Of a stretch of DNA of 64,000 nt, positions 1 through 10,935 are shown piece by piece. The first letter of the stretch is position 1, and each line of letters starts with the position of its first letter. The notes under the pieces were generated by a model that made no database searches, had not been told where the DNA came from, and saw nothing but the letters and a program-made list of their open reading frames with translations. The stretch lies in contig NC_023759.2 of the NCBI RefSeq assembly GCF_000499845.2, forward strand, positions 34,844,464 to 34,908,463, read 5' to 3'. The position numbers and the translations under genes were made by a program. Source of the DNA: Phaseolus vulgaris (taxonomy: Eukaryota > Streptophyta > Magnoliopsida > Fabales > Fabaceae).

Positions 1-373
1 CTTTTTTTTACATTTGAGAGATTTTTTTACTTAATTTATTAGACTAAAAATGTATTTTTAATTTCAAAATTGTGTCGACGGTTAGAGCATAAAATCTTTT
101 TTTTCGAGTTTAACAACATAAAGAATTTCACCATATAATACCGTTAGAAACAAATGATACCAATTTTACAAAAAATTTATTGGTGCGTCAAGAGGTAGAG
201 TAGAGGTTTTGCCATTCACGTTTGTTTAAAAAGTCCATGCCTAAACCAAAACGTGGACGTGTTAAATGAAGAAGAAAAGACATAAAATTTTAAAAGAAAA
301 AGAAAATTAGATTAGATTAAAGTGAAACCTTTCTTCTTTACATCATTTCTTCTTTACATCATCTATAAATGAG
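1..373. other. AT-rich flank left of the CACTA element
   Basis: No gene seen. The stretch is AT-rich with short homopolymers and no ORF or recognisable repeat. Bases 371-373 (GAG) sit just outside the CACTA terminus and nearly match the three bases beyond the other end (GAA at 14493-14495), as expected for a decayed 3-bp target-site duplication. Confidence 0.5.
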
Positions 374-660
374 CACTACTAAAAAAAAGGTACAATAATG
401 ACGATTATAAAAATATATAAAAACAGTTCTCAAATCATCTTTATTACAGATATCATTATAAATAAACCACTTATAACAACGGAAAATCATCGTTATAAAT
501 CAGTTATAACGACGATCTTCAACTGTCTTTGTTACACTGTAAATAAGTTTTTTTTTTTTTAAAAAAAATTAAAGATTGTCGTCGTTGTAAGTGTGTCTAA
601 TTTAAAAAAAAATGTTTTTGAAGACGGTTCCCATGTGGAACTGTCGTTATATGTAATTTG
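374..660. repeat. CACTA left terminus and subterminal repeats
   Basis: After the CACTACT terminus come repeated words such as CATCTTTATTA, CGTTATAA, AACGACGATC and GAAGACGGTTCCC in both orientations. Equivalent words occur at 14325-14475. In CACTA elements such subterminal repeats bind the element-encoded TnpA-like protein. The match is by eye, and exact unit boundaries are not defined. Confidence 0.6.
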
Positions 661-668
661 TTTTTTTT

Positions 669-675
<7 letters not shown>

Positions 676-748
<73 letters not shown>
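676..748. repeat. (TA)n microsatellite
   Basis: An almost pure AT/TA dinucleotide run of about 70 bp. It produces an artificial Tyr/Ile-alternating reading frame on the minus strand that is not a gene. Confidence 0.95.
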
Positions 749-751
<3 letters not shown>

Positions 752-928
752 TTCAAACCTGCATAAATATCCAATATTTAGAAAATAAAAACATTTAAAA
801 TCATAATTTAAATATAGAAAATATATATACAACAAATTATAACATTCTGCAAAAAAAATTACTAATATATGAAAAAGTTTTATCTCATTCTAATAATTTA
901 TACATCTTAAGGTGATATACATGGTTAC

Positions 929-1098
929 TATTAAAGAAAAAGAAAGAATAAGGTAAATTCCTTGTGTATATTGAACACATAAAGTTATGTTTATATAGGA
1001 AAAGAAACATATGGGCTAAGCCCATTACATAAATATGAAATGTCTAACAATATTTATAATATCTCATAATATCAAATAATATCTAATAATATCTAACA
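929..1098 (-). repeat. 3' LTR of the copia element
   Basis: 170-bp LTR, the more complete of the pair. It shares the block around ATGGGCTAAGCCCATTACAT with the right copy at 6421-6562. Over about 140 aligned bases I count roughly nine substitutions and one 10-base indel in the ATATCTAAT repeats, so the insertion is not recent. Its outer end (929) reads AATA rather than the usual CA on the minus strand. Confidence 0.88.
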
Positions 1099-1109
1099 CT
1101 CCCCCTCAA

Positions 1110-3256
1110 GCTGGTGCATATAGATCATATGTACCTAGCTTGTTACAAGTGTAATCAATCCTAGGCTCTCATAAGGGTTTAGTAAAAATATCTGCTAATT
1201 AATTATTTGAATTAACAAACTCAGTCTTGATATCTCCCGATATAATCTTTTCTCGAATGAAATGACAATCAATCTCAATATGTTTGGTCCTTTCATGAAG
1301 AACTGGATTTGAGCTAATATGAAGAGCAACCTAATTATCACATATAAGTGTCATTTGAGTGACATCTCCAAATTGCAATTCTTTAAGTAATTGTTTAAGC
1401 CAAATAAGCTCACAAGTAGCCGAGGCCATAACTCTATATTCTGCTTCTGCACTAGATCTTGCCACACCACTTTGTTCCTTGCTCTTCCAAGAGATCAAGT
1501 TATCACCAATGGAGATATAATAACCGGAAGTTGATCTTCTATCAGATGGAGATACTGCCCAATCAGCATCTGAATAACAAACGAATTTAGTATGGTTATT
1601 ATGACCATATAACAAACCTTTTCCAGGAGAGCCTTTAATGTACTTCACTATACGAATGATTGCATTTCAATGATCTTCACATGGAGAATTAAGAAATTGA
1701 CTCACCACACTGACTGCAAAGGAAATATCAGGACGAGTAACAGTGAAATAGTTCAATATTCCAACTAATCTCCTGTACTTCTCAGGATCTGAAAGAGGTT
1801 CCCCCTGATTGGGTAGAAGCTTGACATTGGGATCCATGGGAGTATCAACAGATTTTGAATTCATCAACCCAATTTCCTTAAAAATATCCAATGCGTATTT
1901 TCTTTGAGAGATAACAATACCAGTATTGGATTGTGTTACCTCAATCCCCAAGATATATTTGTGTTTGCCAAGATCTTTGGTCTAAAAGTGTTGACAAAGG
2001 TGTTGTTTTACTTGTGAGATGCCATGGTGATCACTGCCTATAAGAACAATGTCATCAACATATACAACAAGATAGATACACCCAACACTTGAGTGACGAT
2101 AAAAAAACTAAATGATCTGTTTCACTGCAAGTCATACCAAACTATTGAACAACATTGCTAAATTTTCCAAATCAAGCCCTAGGAGACTGCTTGAGGCCAT
2201 ATAAGAATTTGTGAAGACGATATACCAATTCAAAAGACTCCCCCTGAGCAACAAAACCAGGAGGTTGTTCCATATAAATTTCTTCCTGCAAATCCCCATT
2301 AAGAAAAACATTTTTGACATCCAGTTGATAAAGAGGCCATTGTTAAAGAACAACCATAGATATGTATAAGCGAACAAAAGTCATATTTTCCATTGAAGAA
2401 AAAATATCACCATATTCTAAACCAAAACTTTGGGTATAACCCTTAGCCACAAGACGAGCTTTGAGACGATCAATAGTACCACCAAGACCAACTTTGATAG
2501 CAAAAATCCACATGCAACCAACAACAGATTTCCTAGATGGTAAAAGAACAAGTTCCCAAGTTCCATTATTCTGAAGCGCATTCATTTCATCAAGCATGGC
2601 CTGACGCCAACCAGGATGAGCTAAGACATCACCTAGAGATTTTGGAATGGATACAAAAGAAATATACGAAAGGCAGGTATAAAAGGGTTGAGATAGTCTA
2701 TGGTAACTCAAAGCAATATAATGTGGAGAGGGATTACGGGTAGAACATATACCTTTACGGATAGAAATTGGAAGATCAAGTTCAACTGTCAGAGGTTCAA
2801 CTGTAAGAGCGGGATGGGGATGAGGTGTTGGCACCAGAATAGAGTTAGCTGATGGATGATGAGACAGTTGACGACGACTATACACCTAAAGAGATGGTGA
2901 CGGTGGTGAATCATTAGGTGCACTAGACACAATAAGAGGAATATTAACTTGATTAGATGAAGACATTGAAAAAGAAGGACAATACTTAAAGTAAAGGGAA
3001 GAATCACTGAAGGTGACATCTGCTGAAATAAAATAACAGTTTAAAGAAGGTGAGAAACATTTATATCCTTTTTGTGATCTAATGAACCCTAAAAAGACAC
3101 ATTTGTGTGACTTAGGCGATAATTTATCAAAACCAAGACTACAATTATGAACAAAACATGTAGACCCAAAAACTTTGGGAGGTAAAGAGTGGAGAGGGTC
3201 ATGTGAAAATAAAATAGCATGAGGAATTTTGTTATCTAAAACTGAAGATGGCATGC
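1110..3256 (-). pseudogene. copia RT-RNase H region (degenerate)
   Basis: Minus-strand remnants of the C-terminal half of a copia polyprotein. A post-integrase linker lies at 2886-3254. RT begins around 2640 with the motif WRQAMLDEMNALQNNGTWEL. The catalytic YVDD is still readable at about 2050-2065 (YVDDIVLIG). RNase H lies at 1331-1648 (YSDADWAVSPSDRRSTSGY and SSAEAEYRVMA) and is followed by a stop and the end-of-pol motif near 1180. Several stops and frameshifts break RT between 1950 and 2400. It would copy element RNA into DNA and degrade the RNA strand, but no continuous frame remains. Confidence 0.9.
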
Positions 3257-4886
3257 GATTAATGAGATAACATGCACTAAGAACAACATCACCCCAAAAA
3301 CGCTAAGGAACATCACCTTGGATTAAAATAGTACGAGTTTTTTCAACAAGATGTCTATTCTTGCGCTCCGCTACCCCATTTTGTTGAGGTGTATAAGCAC
3401 ACGAAGTTTGATGAAGAATACCATGAGAGGCCATAAAATTTTTAAAAGAATGAGAAAGATACTCACGTCCATTATCACTGCGTAAAATTTGAATAGAAAT
3501 TTCAAATTGATTTTTAATTTCATTGTAAAATATTTGAAATATATAAAACAACTCAAAATGGTTTTTCATTAAAAATACCCAAGTACATTTGAATAATCAT
3601 TAATAAAAGTAACAAAATACTGAAATCCTAAATTAGACTTAATACGACTTGGTCCCCAAATGTCATAGTGAACTAAGGCAAAAGGAGATGAAGCACGTTG
3701 TGAGACATTACTAGGAAAAGAACTATGAATGTGCTTCCCTAATTGACACGACTCACACGATAAAGTAGATACATTAGACAACCTTGGAACAAGTTGTTGC
3801 CTCTTGGCAAGACTAGAATGACCCAACCGAGCACGAATGAGAGATAGAGAATCCATAATTGTGCCAACATGTGCATAGATCTATAGTTGATAAAGTCCAT
3901 GAGACTCACATCTGGTGCCAATCATCCATCCCGAACTCCGGTCCTGTAAAGTAACAAAATCTTTGGTAAAAGAAATAACACAATCAAGGGAACAAGTGAG
4001 ACGACTAATGGATAATAAGTTAAATGGAGACCCAGAGACATAAAGAACATTATCAATAGATAAATAAGGAAAAAGATTAATAGTACCAGCACCATGTGAT
4101 GGTACCCTATATCCATTGGCCATGGTAACAAAAGGTAAATAACCTGTAGTAGATAGGGAAGAGAAAAAAGATTTATTACCTGTAATGTGATCTGTGGCAT
4201 CTGAATCTAGAACCCAAGGGCCAAGGGAAGTGGAGTGAGTGAAGCCAACAAAAGTTGTGCCTAAATGTGCAACAGAAGTTGTGGAACTAGGGTTCTGATG
4301 ATCCTCATACCATTTAAGAAATTCATTGAAAATAATAGGTTGGCCTAGGGTATCAATTGAAGTATGGTCAACAATAGAAGGTTGCACAGGGTCAGTTTGA
4401 GCAACCACAACAGATTTAGGAGGACGACCATGTAAGGCATAACATCTGTCAATTTTGTGGCCAAGTTTGCCACAATGGTCACACTTGTGACGCCCTTTGC
4501 GTGACTTGTGAGGGCGAGTACGATTATTATGCTGAGAGACAAAAGCAGAAGAGTCATCAACCTGAGACGTTATAGCAATGGTGTGTTTACTTGGCATACA
4601 CAAAAGGGTAGAACAAATGTAAGTAAAACTGGGCACGATAGGAGATCCCAAAATTTGATCACGAACGTGAGAATAATCATCAGGAAGGCCATGTAAACCC
4701 AATAACATGAAGAACTTAGATCTTTGTTCTAGTTCTTGAGAAGGATTGGGGGCAGGAGGTAATAACTCATTAAAATCATGAAGAAGAGCATGACGTTTAC
4801 CCATATATTCCGCCATTGTACCATCAAGACGTTTGGGAGCAACAATTTGAAAAGATTTTGACACACATCATAAAGACGCTGCGTAT
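3257..4886 (-). pseudogene. copia gag 3' part, protease and integrase (degenerate)
   Basis: From 4864 down to 3881 one frame covers the end of gag, with a CCHC knuckle CDHCGKLGHKIDRC, then the protease. The protease catalytic motif reads LDSDATDHITG where copia proteases have DSG, so the conserved Gly is changed to Asp. The integrase follows: zinc-binding region around 3730-3820 (RLGHSS, CESCQLGKH), first catalytic Asp in YDIWGP, second in LRSDNGREY (near 3470) and the Glu in QQNGVAERKNR (near 3360). Frame changes occur near 3860, 3570 and 3300. It would have cut the polyprotein and inserted the cDNA; it is now inactive. Confidence 0.88.
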
Positions 4887-5504
4887 TGTTTATTTTTCTC
4901 AACAAGTGTACCGAATCAACTGGAATATAATACTCTTTAAAGTACGAATGTCGAACCCACAGGGAACAATTCTAATTAATATGTTCTGTTATAAAACTCA
5001 TTAAGTATAGAAAATAATTTTGATAAATTGTTCATAACCAAATTAATGATTTTCCAGAAATAACTCAATGTTAAGATTTGATTCAAGACGTAACAAAACT
5101 AACTTATCAAATATAGATAAAGATACTTGGGATTGATTTGTGTCTATCTCAATCATTTGTATTTTGGAATAATACAATATATAATACTCAAAACTACTTA
5201 TTTTTTATGCTTAATTTAAAGTCATTCACCTTGATTCCTCACAGATGAAATTCATAAGATAATTTCTCAAACACTGATTCATTAGATATTTAACAAATCA
5301 TCTAGCTTTGTGAACAGAATTTTGATGCAATTAATAACTTGAAATCTATTCCTAGCATTACAAGTTATCAAGTATTTTCGTCTATTTCAGATCCTTAAAA
5401 GTACTTTCCAGTTAAATTGAAGGATCAAAATCAAGACTCCATTGGTCAAATAGAATCAAGCAATAAGCATGAAACGAAAATACCAAGAACAAGTAGAAAA
5501 GAGA

Positions 5505-5576
<72 letters not shown>

Positions 5577-6034
5577 CAAGAATACATTTGAATATAGTAG
5601 ATTAGATTCAACCCCAAGTTAGAAAGCACTTAGCCACTCATGACAACCCCTCCAATCTTCATTCTTGATCTGATTTGCATAAGAAGGGCTGATCTGAGCA
5701 AATTCTTCTCCTAGAATAGAGTTCTCTTCTTCTTCTGGATATTTATAGCCTGAGCTAAATCCTCTAGCTTGAGCAAGATGCTTCCTTTATATTTTTCTTT
5801 TTTACTCCTTCTTGTGATCCAATTAAGTATTTGCTTTCTTTCTTTTAATGCTTCATATTCATCTGAAATTTACACAAGAATTGAGATTAAATTTCTTCAT
5901 TTGTTTCCTGGTTCAAAATATATAATCGGATTCAATAATTCTTAGATTAGGGTAATTTTCTTATATTAAAAAACAATTAAGTTTCAAAGTGTTCAATTTT
6001 CTTAATCATAAAAACTACACATTGACACTTATCA
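4887..6034 (-). mobile_element. Solo-LTR-like insertion inside copia gag
   Basis: This 1148-bp block splits the copia gag frame cleanly: gag stops matching at the codons before 6035 and resumes at 4886. The block has TG at 4887 and CA at its other end. Flanks are CGTAT (4882-4886) and AGTAT (6035-6039), a 5-bp duplication with one mismatch. On the minus strand a TATAAATA box lies near 5745, so its transcription sense is minus. It has no coding capacity and includes an (AC)n(AT)n microsatellite. Best read as a solo LTR, probably Ty3/gypsy; the family is inferred only from its general look. Confidence 0.75.
5510..5573. repeat. (AC)n(AT)n compound microsatellite
   Basis: About 15 AC units run directly into about 16 AT units inside the solo-LTR-like insert. 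Confidence 0.95.
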
Positions 6035-6067
6035 AGTATCATTGGTGTATAATAATTTTGCTTGTTC

Positions 6068-6445
6068 TCAAATTTCTGAACATGCCTCATAAGTACGAAA
6101 AATTTGTTTTAAAAATGAGTGAATGGTAGATTTGATAACAATGCATAATTGAGCATCAATTTTCAACCAACGGGAAACCTCATTTTCAGCAACAGTAGGA
6201 TGAGTAAGACAATCAACATAACCTTGACTCTTAAGCCATAATTTAATATATGATGCCCAAGTGTCATAATTGGTTCCATCCATTTTGTCAATGGAAAGAT
6301 GAACATTGGCATAATTAGTATAAATAGATGGATCCAGCATAATGATTGCAGAAGAAGCCACAGTGGTAGCGGCAACAGAAGAAGCCATAGTGGCAGCGGA
6401 AGCGGAAGAAGCCATAGAGGATAAGGACAAATCCCTTGTGTATAT
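6068..6445 (-). pseudogene. copia gag N-terminal part
   Basis: The N-terminal gag segment begins with an Ala/Ser-rich stretch after the ATG near 6415 and contains KMDGTNYDTWASYIKLWLKS, typical of copia gag (UBN2/retrotran_gag_3 type). It ends in a stop near 6068, 30 bases before the solo-LTR-like insert; the frame resumes after the insert at 4886. The longer upstream frame reaching 6499 reads into the LTR and is not the true start. Confidence 0.85.
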
Positions 6446-6562
6446 TAAACACATAGGGTTATGTTTATATAGGAAAAGAAACATATGGGCTAAGCCCATT
6501 ACATAAATATGAAATATCTAACAATATCTATAATATCTCATAATATCTAATAATATCTAACA
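6421..6562 (-). repeat. 5' LTR of the copia element (truncated)
   Basis: This copy lacks about 19 bp at its inner end compared with the 929-1098 LTR. The sequence passes directly into the gag start, with no recognisable tRNA primer-binding site between them. A small deletion therefore seems to have removed the LTR end, the PBS and the leader. Confidence 0.8.
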
Positions 6563-6721
6563 GTTACAAAATACTTTGACCATGTTGTCCTCACGTACTA
6601 CAATGCTTCCAAAGTTAGCAGTTGTTGGTCATTAAAAAACTGTGACATTTGAATTTTTTTAATTAGTTCATGAATAATAAACCCTGGATTTTAAAGTGTT
6701 TATTGTATTGAGGTATTTACC

Positions 6722-9700
6722 TGATCCCAACCTCTATCAATTGTAGCTCACGCAATAGTTAACATCCATTGCATAACATAATAACCACACTCATAACTTC
6801 CAGATTCCCTGTTGGACTGCATGTGAAAATAAATGTATTAAATGAATGAATGAGACACATTAAATTGAGTGAACATATATACTTTAAATACCTTAAAGTA
6901 CATCCAAGTGAGTTTTTGTGTGTTTGCACTTCCCCTCCCACTCAAAGCACTGGAATAAAAATATTTCATGTTAGAATACATAACATTATATAATATATAA
7001 GTAATAATAAATGTTAAATGAAATTTTCGTACCTATCTATAATGTGTTTAAAATAGGTAGGGGGTTTCTTATGCAAAGAGCAAAACCATGCAGCGGTATG
7101 ATGTTGAACAAATATAATCAATAGTTGCCAATGATGTCTATATAACAAATCAATTAGTTTGTCTTATTTCAATAATTTAGTACTTATTTAATAAATATGG
7201 ACTTACTCATGGATGTACGGAGCAAAATAAATTTGTTTTCCTCCATTCTTTAAGGTAGTGATGATGTATGTTTTGTTTCTGACTTCTTGTTTCCAAGTGA
7301 TTGAATGAGTTGAAGGTCTAAAAACCCATATATATTTTGTTTCCTCTCATTGAAGCATAATCCACAAATATACCTAAATTTAAATAAGTTAGTACTAATA
7401 TATTTAATAAATCAAAAGTATAAAGATTTTAATATTTGAACTTACATCATCCATAATTGCAGAACTGTTATGTTAATCTCTTGATTTCCATATGCAAGGT
7501 CCAACAAATCAGACATGTGAAAGTACAATGGTACATCACTATGCCTTCCAAAAACATTGACATCCCATGGAACCTCTACAAAGGTTGTATCTAAAGTTGT
7601 AGCAACTTCCACCAATGTCGCCACATGATCATCAATGGAGAATTTTTTCTTCTTTTGCAGAGGCAGTTTTGTCTTAGATTCCTGTTACTCATCAACAAAC
7701 AAACAAATAATTAAATTACTTAGAATGTAATATATTTGATATATAATCCTATTAGTGCAAATATATACCTTAGAGTTTATAGGTCTGATGAGATGTCTAG
7801 GCCAGGCAACGAAATAATGTAATGTCTCTGCTACAATTGTCACCTCTGATGTCAGCACAGGAACTGCAACATCACCATAAAGGACCTTCTCCACCGTGAC
7901 CTTTATGAAATTAAAAGGAAGAGGCACATTGTGTAACATTGTGACCCCTTCATAACACTTACCCAGGGCAACGAATCGGGTCAAAGAATTATACTCAACA
8001 TATAACTCGCATTGGCTAGTTGAGCCAAAGTCATCCCCCGAACAACTCCCTTTAGTGCTGACTTTCTTAATAGGACGCGGAGGTGGTTCATCTTGTATCA
8101 TAGCAGATGGTTGCTGCGAGAATCCTAAACCCTCCCACCGCTTTTCAAACTCCCAATCCATCCGCTTATTAAATTCCTCCATTAAACTTTCTCTAATCTC
8201 ATGACTTACCTCGACCTTTATCTGTTCACATAATTGTAGTAAATACTCCCGGCTAGGTTGACTAGACAATTGTTCCTTTCTATGTGATGAAGGTCCAATG
8301 TATGACCGAATCCCAACCCCATATCTAGCTACACGAACACGTCCAGGGTGCTCAGGTCGATCGATAGCAACAATAAGAATATATATGCGACCAAATGGAA
8401 TAAAAGTCCCCTATGTTGATTGCTCAGAAAGAGAATCCTATAACAAATTAAAAGAAATTGTCAAACTTGAACACGTTGAATTTAAAATAACATAGAGAAC
8501 ATATTTCTTACAATTCGTTCAGCTGTTTGTTATGAAGACTTAGAACTCCATGTCCCTAATGGCTTTATACGGGCACCCTTCCACATCTCACGTCGGGGTG
8601 GTGGGGATGGACTCTGTAAAGAATCTACACTATTCCCTTCCTCAATGGAAGTATAATGATGTGATTCCACTAGCACAATTAGAATGATTCTTGACATTCT
8701 TAGGAATCATCTTGAGTTGGTTATAAGATAGGCACTTTATCATAGAATTGGATCAAGGTTCTATGAACAAGAACTCACCAAAACTAGTACCAAAACACAA
8801 ACTCATATGGAAGTTCCAATTATTGTCAAATTGAACCGATTAAAGTGTAAGAAAAGGCAAATGCACCGAACATAAAGCTTAAGAACTGAATTGAACCGAA
8901 CAAACAAGCTAGAAATGAAAAGGAAACAAGATGAATCGGCAAAAATTCAAAGGACCGAACCAAAACAGCAAGAACAGTAAGGACACCGAACAAAAATTCA
9001 AATGAAACAAGCTAATACATGAACCACTAAAGAGAAGGAAGGAAGGAGAAGAGAAAGCTCATGAAGATGGAGAAATGGTTGGATGATCACGCCACTAGGA
9101 GGATGGAAACTCCAAGATAAGTGTGCAAGCCGCCACTTGAGGTAACCATGGAACCATCAAGATAAGACTAGTGAAGAAGGCACAAAGCTCTCCAATGTTC
9201 TCTCAAAATTTGAGTATAGTTTCTCTAATTAAAATTCAAATCTGAAAAATACAAGGGCAGCACCTTAATTTATAGCCTAGAGGTGCTGAAATGCAAGCTA
9301 AATAAACTCAAAAACTCCCCCCCAAATTCAAATGAAAGTGGCGCCTAAACCAAGTCATGAGGAAGGTGTGATCTCTTCTCTCACTTTGGCACCTCCTTAT
9401 TTACTCCTACACCTATCTACTAACGCACCTCCCCTAAGACTCCTAACTAAAGACTTAAAGATGCTTTAACAAAAGAGGTTTCTAATGTTTCCCTCTTAAG
9501 CACCTTTCTAAACAATATTCTTTATTATTTAAAACTTGGCCTTGCCCCTCATGGGATGGACTTGGGCTCTTTGGGCTTTGGCCTTCTTGGGCTTGGGCTT
9601 GGGCCTCATCTTTATGTTATGTCTTCTTTTAATTTTTGAGAAGACTAGAAGGAAGAACTTTAGATGTGAAGGCAAATGACCTCTTCCTTCATCAATAAAA

Positions 9701-10700
9701 GCCTCCTTTACTTGATTCTCATCATATAATGTGCTTTAATATTTTTTTCAAGCATCTTCTGCTCTAACATCTTATAACCACCACGGGGACAATAAGTGTG
9801 GGGTCTCATTATGTGCCTGATTGGCTTTTGCTTTCTTTCCAACATCCTATCATGAACATTCAAAAGTTAATAATTCGTTAATATAAACTACATCCAAATA
9901 TAAGAAGTGATATTAACCTGCCATTTCTCAATTTCTCGAATCTTCACAAACTGCTGCCAAGTTTCTTCATCAAGGGATGCATATAATGTACAAGAATTTT
10001 CTTCTTTCCTTTCAACATATATAAATTTTGTTGTCAATTTTGATTTAAAATGATGAAACTTGACACTCACATTAGAAAGAACCTTCGCTCTCAAGGTTTC
10101 CACATTCGGGATCTCGTAATGCATCTACATTATTTGGTATAATTAGTTCATAAACAAAGTTCAGATTGAACATAGTATAAAAGAACTTCAGATTGAACAA
10201 AGTAAAAAAAATTACATACCAAAATATCTTGCCAAATCATGTTTCTCTCGTGCTCGGTCACGTGATCCCAGGAATCAATTAGGATAGAGATCCTTTCGCG
10301 AGCAAGTACTCTAAGATAATTGCTAAACTCCTTCGCATATGGCCCAGTGGCCACTCCAGTGTTGACATCAATAGTCAATGGTTTTTTTATCATCATCTTT
10401 CTTCTTAAACATATTCTTTAATCTTGTAGGTCCTCTACTAGTTATTGAATGAGGAACTTTATCATCTTCCATTCTCTTGTTATCAAACAAATATGATAAG
10501 CATCAAGAATATGAAATATAATAAAATTATCTATTGTAAAACTAAACATGAAACACATGCACATACAAATATATATTCCTTCATCATGATCATTTTGAGT
10601 TGCATGTACAATATCAAAAACATCCTCGTACTCTTTATTGATCACCGTTCTTGTAAGTGATTCAATCTCACAAATGTCATTGTTTGTATCTTCTGTGTCA
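6722..10700 (-). pseudogene. CACTA ORF2: En/Spm-associated protein with DUF8039-like region and Ulp1-like protease
   Basis: Multi-exon minus-strand gene. Approximate exon blocks in order: 10700-10575; 10480-10220 (frameshift near 10395); 10124-9918; 9846-9730; 8656-8513; 8441-7772; 7683-7446; 7375-7206; 7135-7034; 6951-6893; 6819-6722. Early exons match the plant Ptta/En/Spm transposon-associated protein (ARERISILIDSWDHVTEHER; TWQQFVKIREIEKWQ). The 8441-7772 block has a charged coiled region, then a DUF8039-like domain (LTRFVALGKCYEGVTMLHNV). The last exons give a C48/Ulp1-like fold: HWQLLII with the catalytic His near 7125, WFCSLHKKP, and SGSYECGYYVMQWM with the catalytic Cys near 6785. A solo LTR splits it between 8656 and 9725, and copia ends it at 6567. 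Exon borders are by eye. In other elements such modules may deconjugate SUMO-like modifiers; that role is inference. Confidence 0.75.
8657..9724 (-). mobile_element. Solo LTR (family A) inside CACTA ORF2
   Basis: A 1068-bp block starting TGATGTGA and ending CTCATCA, flanked by the exact direct repeat TATAA (8652-8656 and 9725-9729). Read on the minus strand it has a TATAAATTA box near 9270. The exon coding for the En/Spm-associated protein resumes on the far side, confirming a clean insertion. A related solo LTR with the same ends lies at 17173-18051; both share a segment with the words CGCCACT and ACTCCAAGATAAGTG (around 9090-9125 and 17550-17565). No internal retrotransposon domains remain, so recombination between two LTRs probably left this one. 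Confidence 0.85.
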
Positions 10701-10935
10701 CAATTTTATTATACTTATTATTATTAATAACATAAATAATATAAATATAATTTATATTATTATTGTTAATATAAATATTATTAATAAAAATATAAATAAA
10801 AAAAATAAAAAAACTTGAAAAATATAATAGAAAATATTATTATGTTAAATATAAATAAATTTATTAAATATACTAAATAATATTAACAATATTTAATAAT
10901 ATTAATAATTTAAATAATATTAATAATTTTAATAT
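10700..10935. other. AT-rich spacer with TAATATT-type repeats
   Basis: Nearly pure A/T with repeated words such as AATAATATTAATAAT. It lies between the CACTA ORF2 and the LTR-like insert. No coding signal. Confidence 0.6.

Larger units (their letters stand above)
929..6562 (-). mobile_element. Ty1/copia retrotransposon inserted in the CACTA element
   Basis: Two related terminal repeats (929-1098 and 6421-6562) bound a minus-strand copia gag-pol. The 5-bp direct repeat GTTAC lies at 924-928 and 6563-6567, an exact target-site duplication. The LTRs read TGTTAGATATT inward on the minus strand. A polypurine tract, CTTGAGGGGGAG on the minus strand, abuts the left (3') LTR at 1099-1110. Domain order is copia type: gag with zinc knuckle, protease, integrase, RT, RNase H. 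The polyprotein is broken by stops and frameshifts, and a separate 1.15-kb element sits in gag (4887-6034). It interrupts the 3' part of the CACTA ORF2, so it came after the CACTA element. Confidence 0.92.

Noticed and set aside
647..835. 62-codon minus-strand frame rich in Ile-Tyr
   Set aside because: It is a translation of the (TA)n microsatellite.
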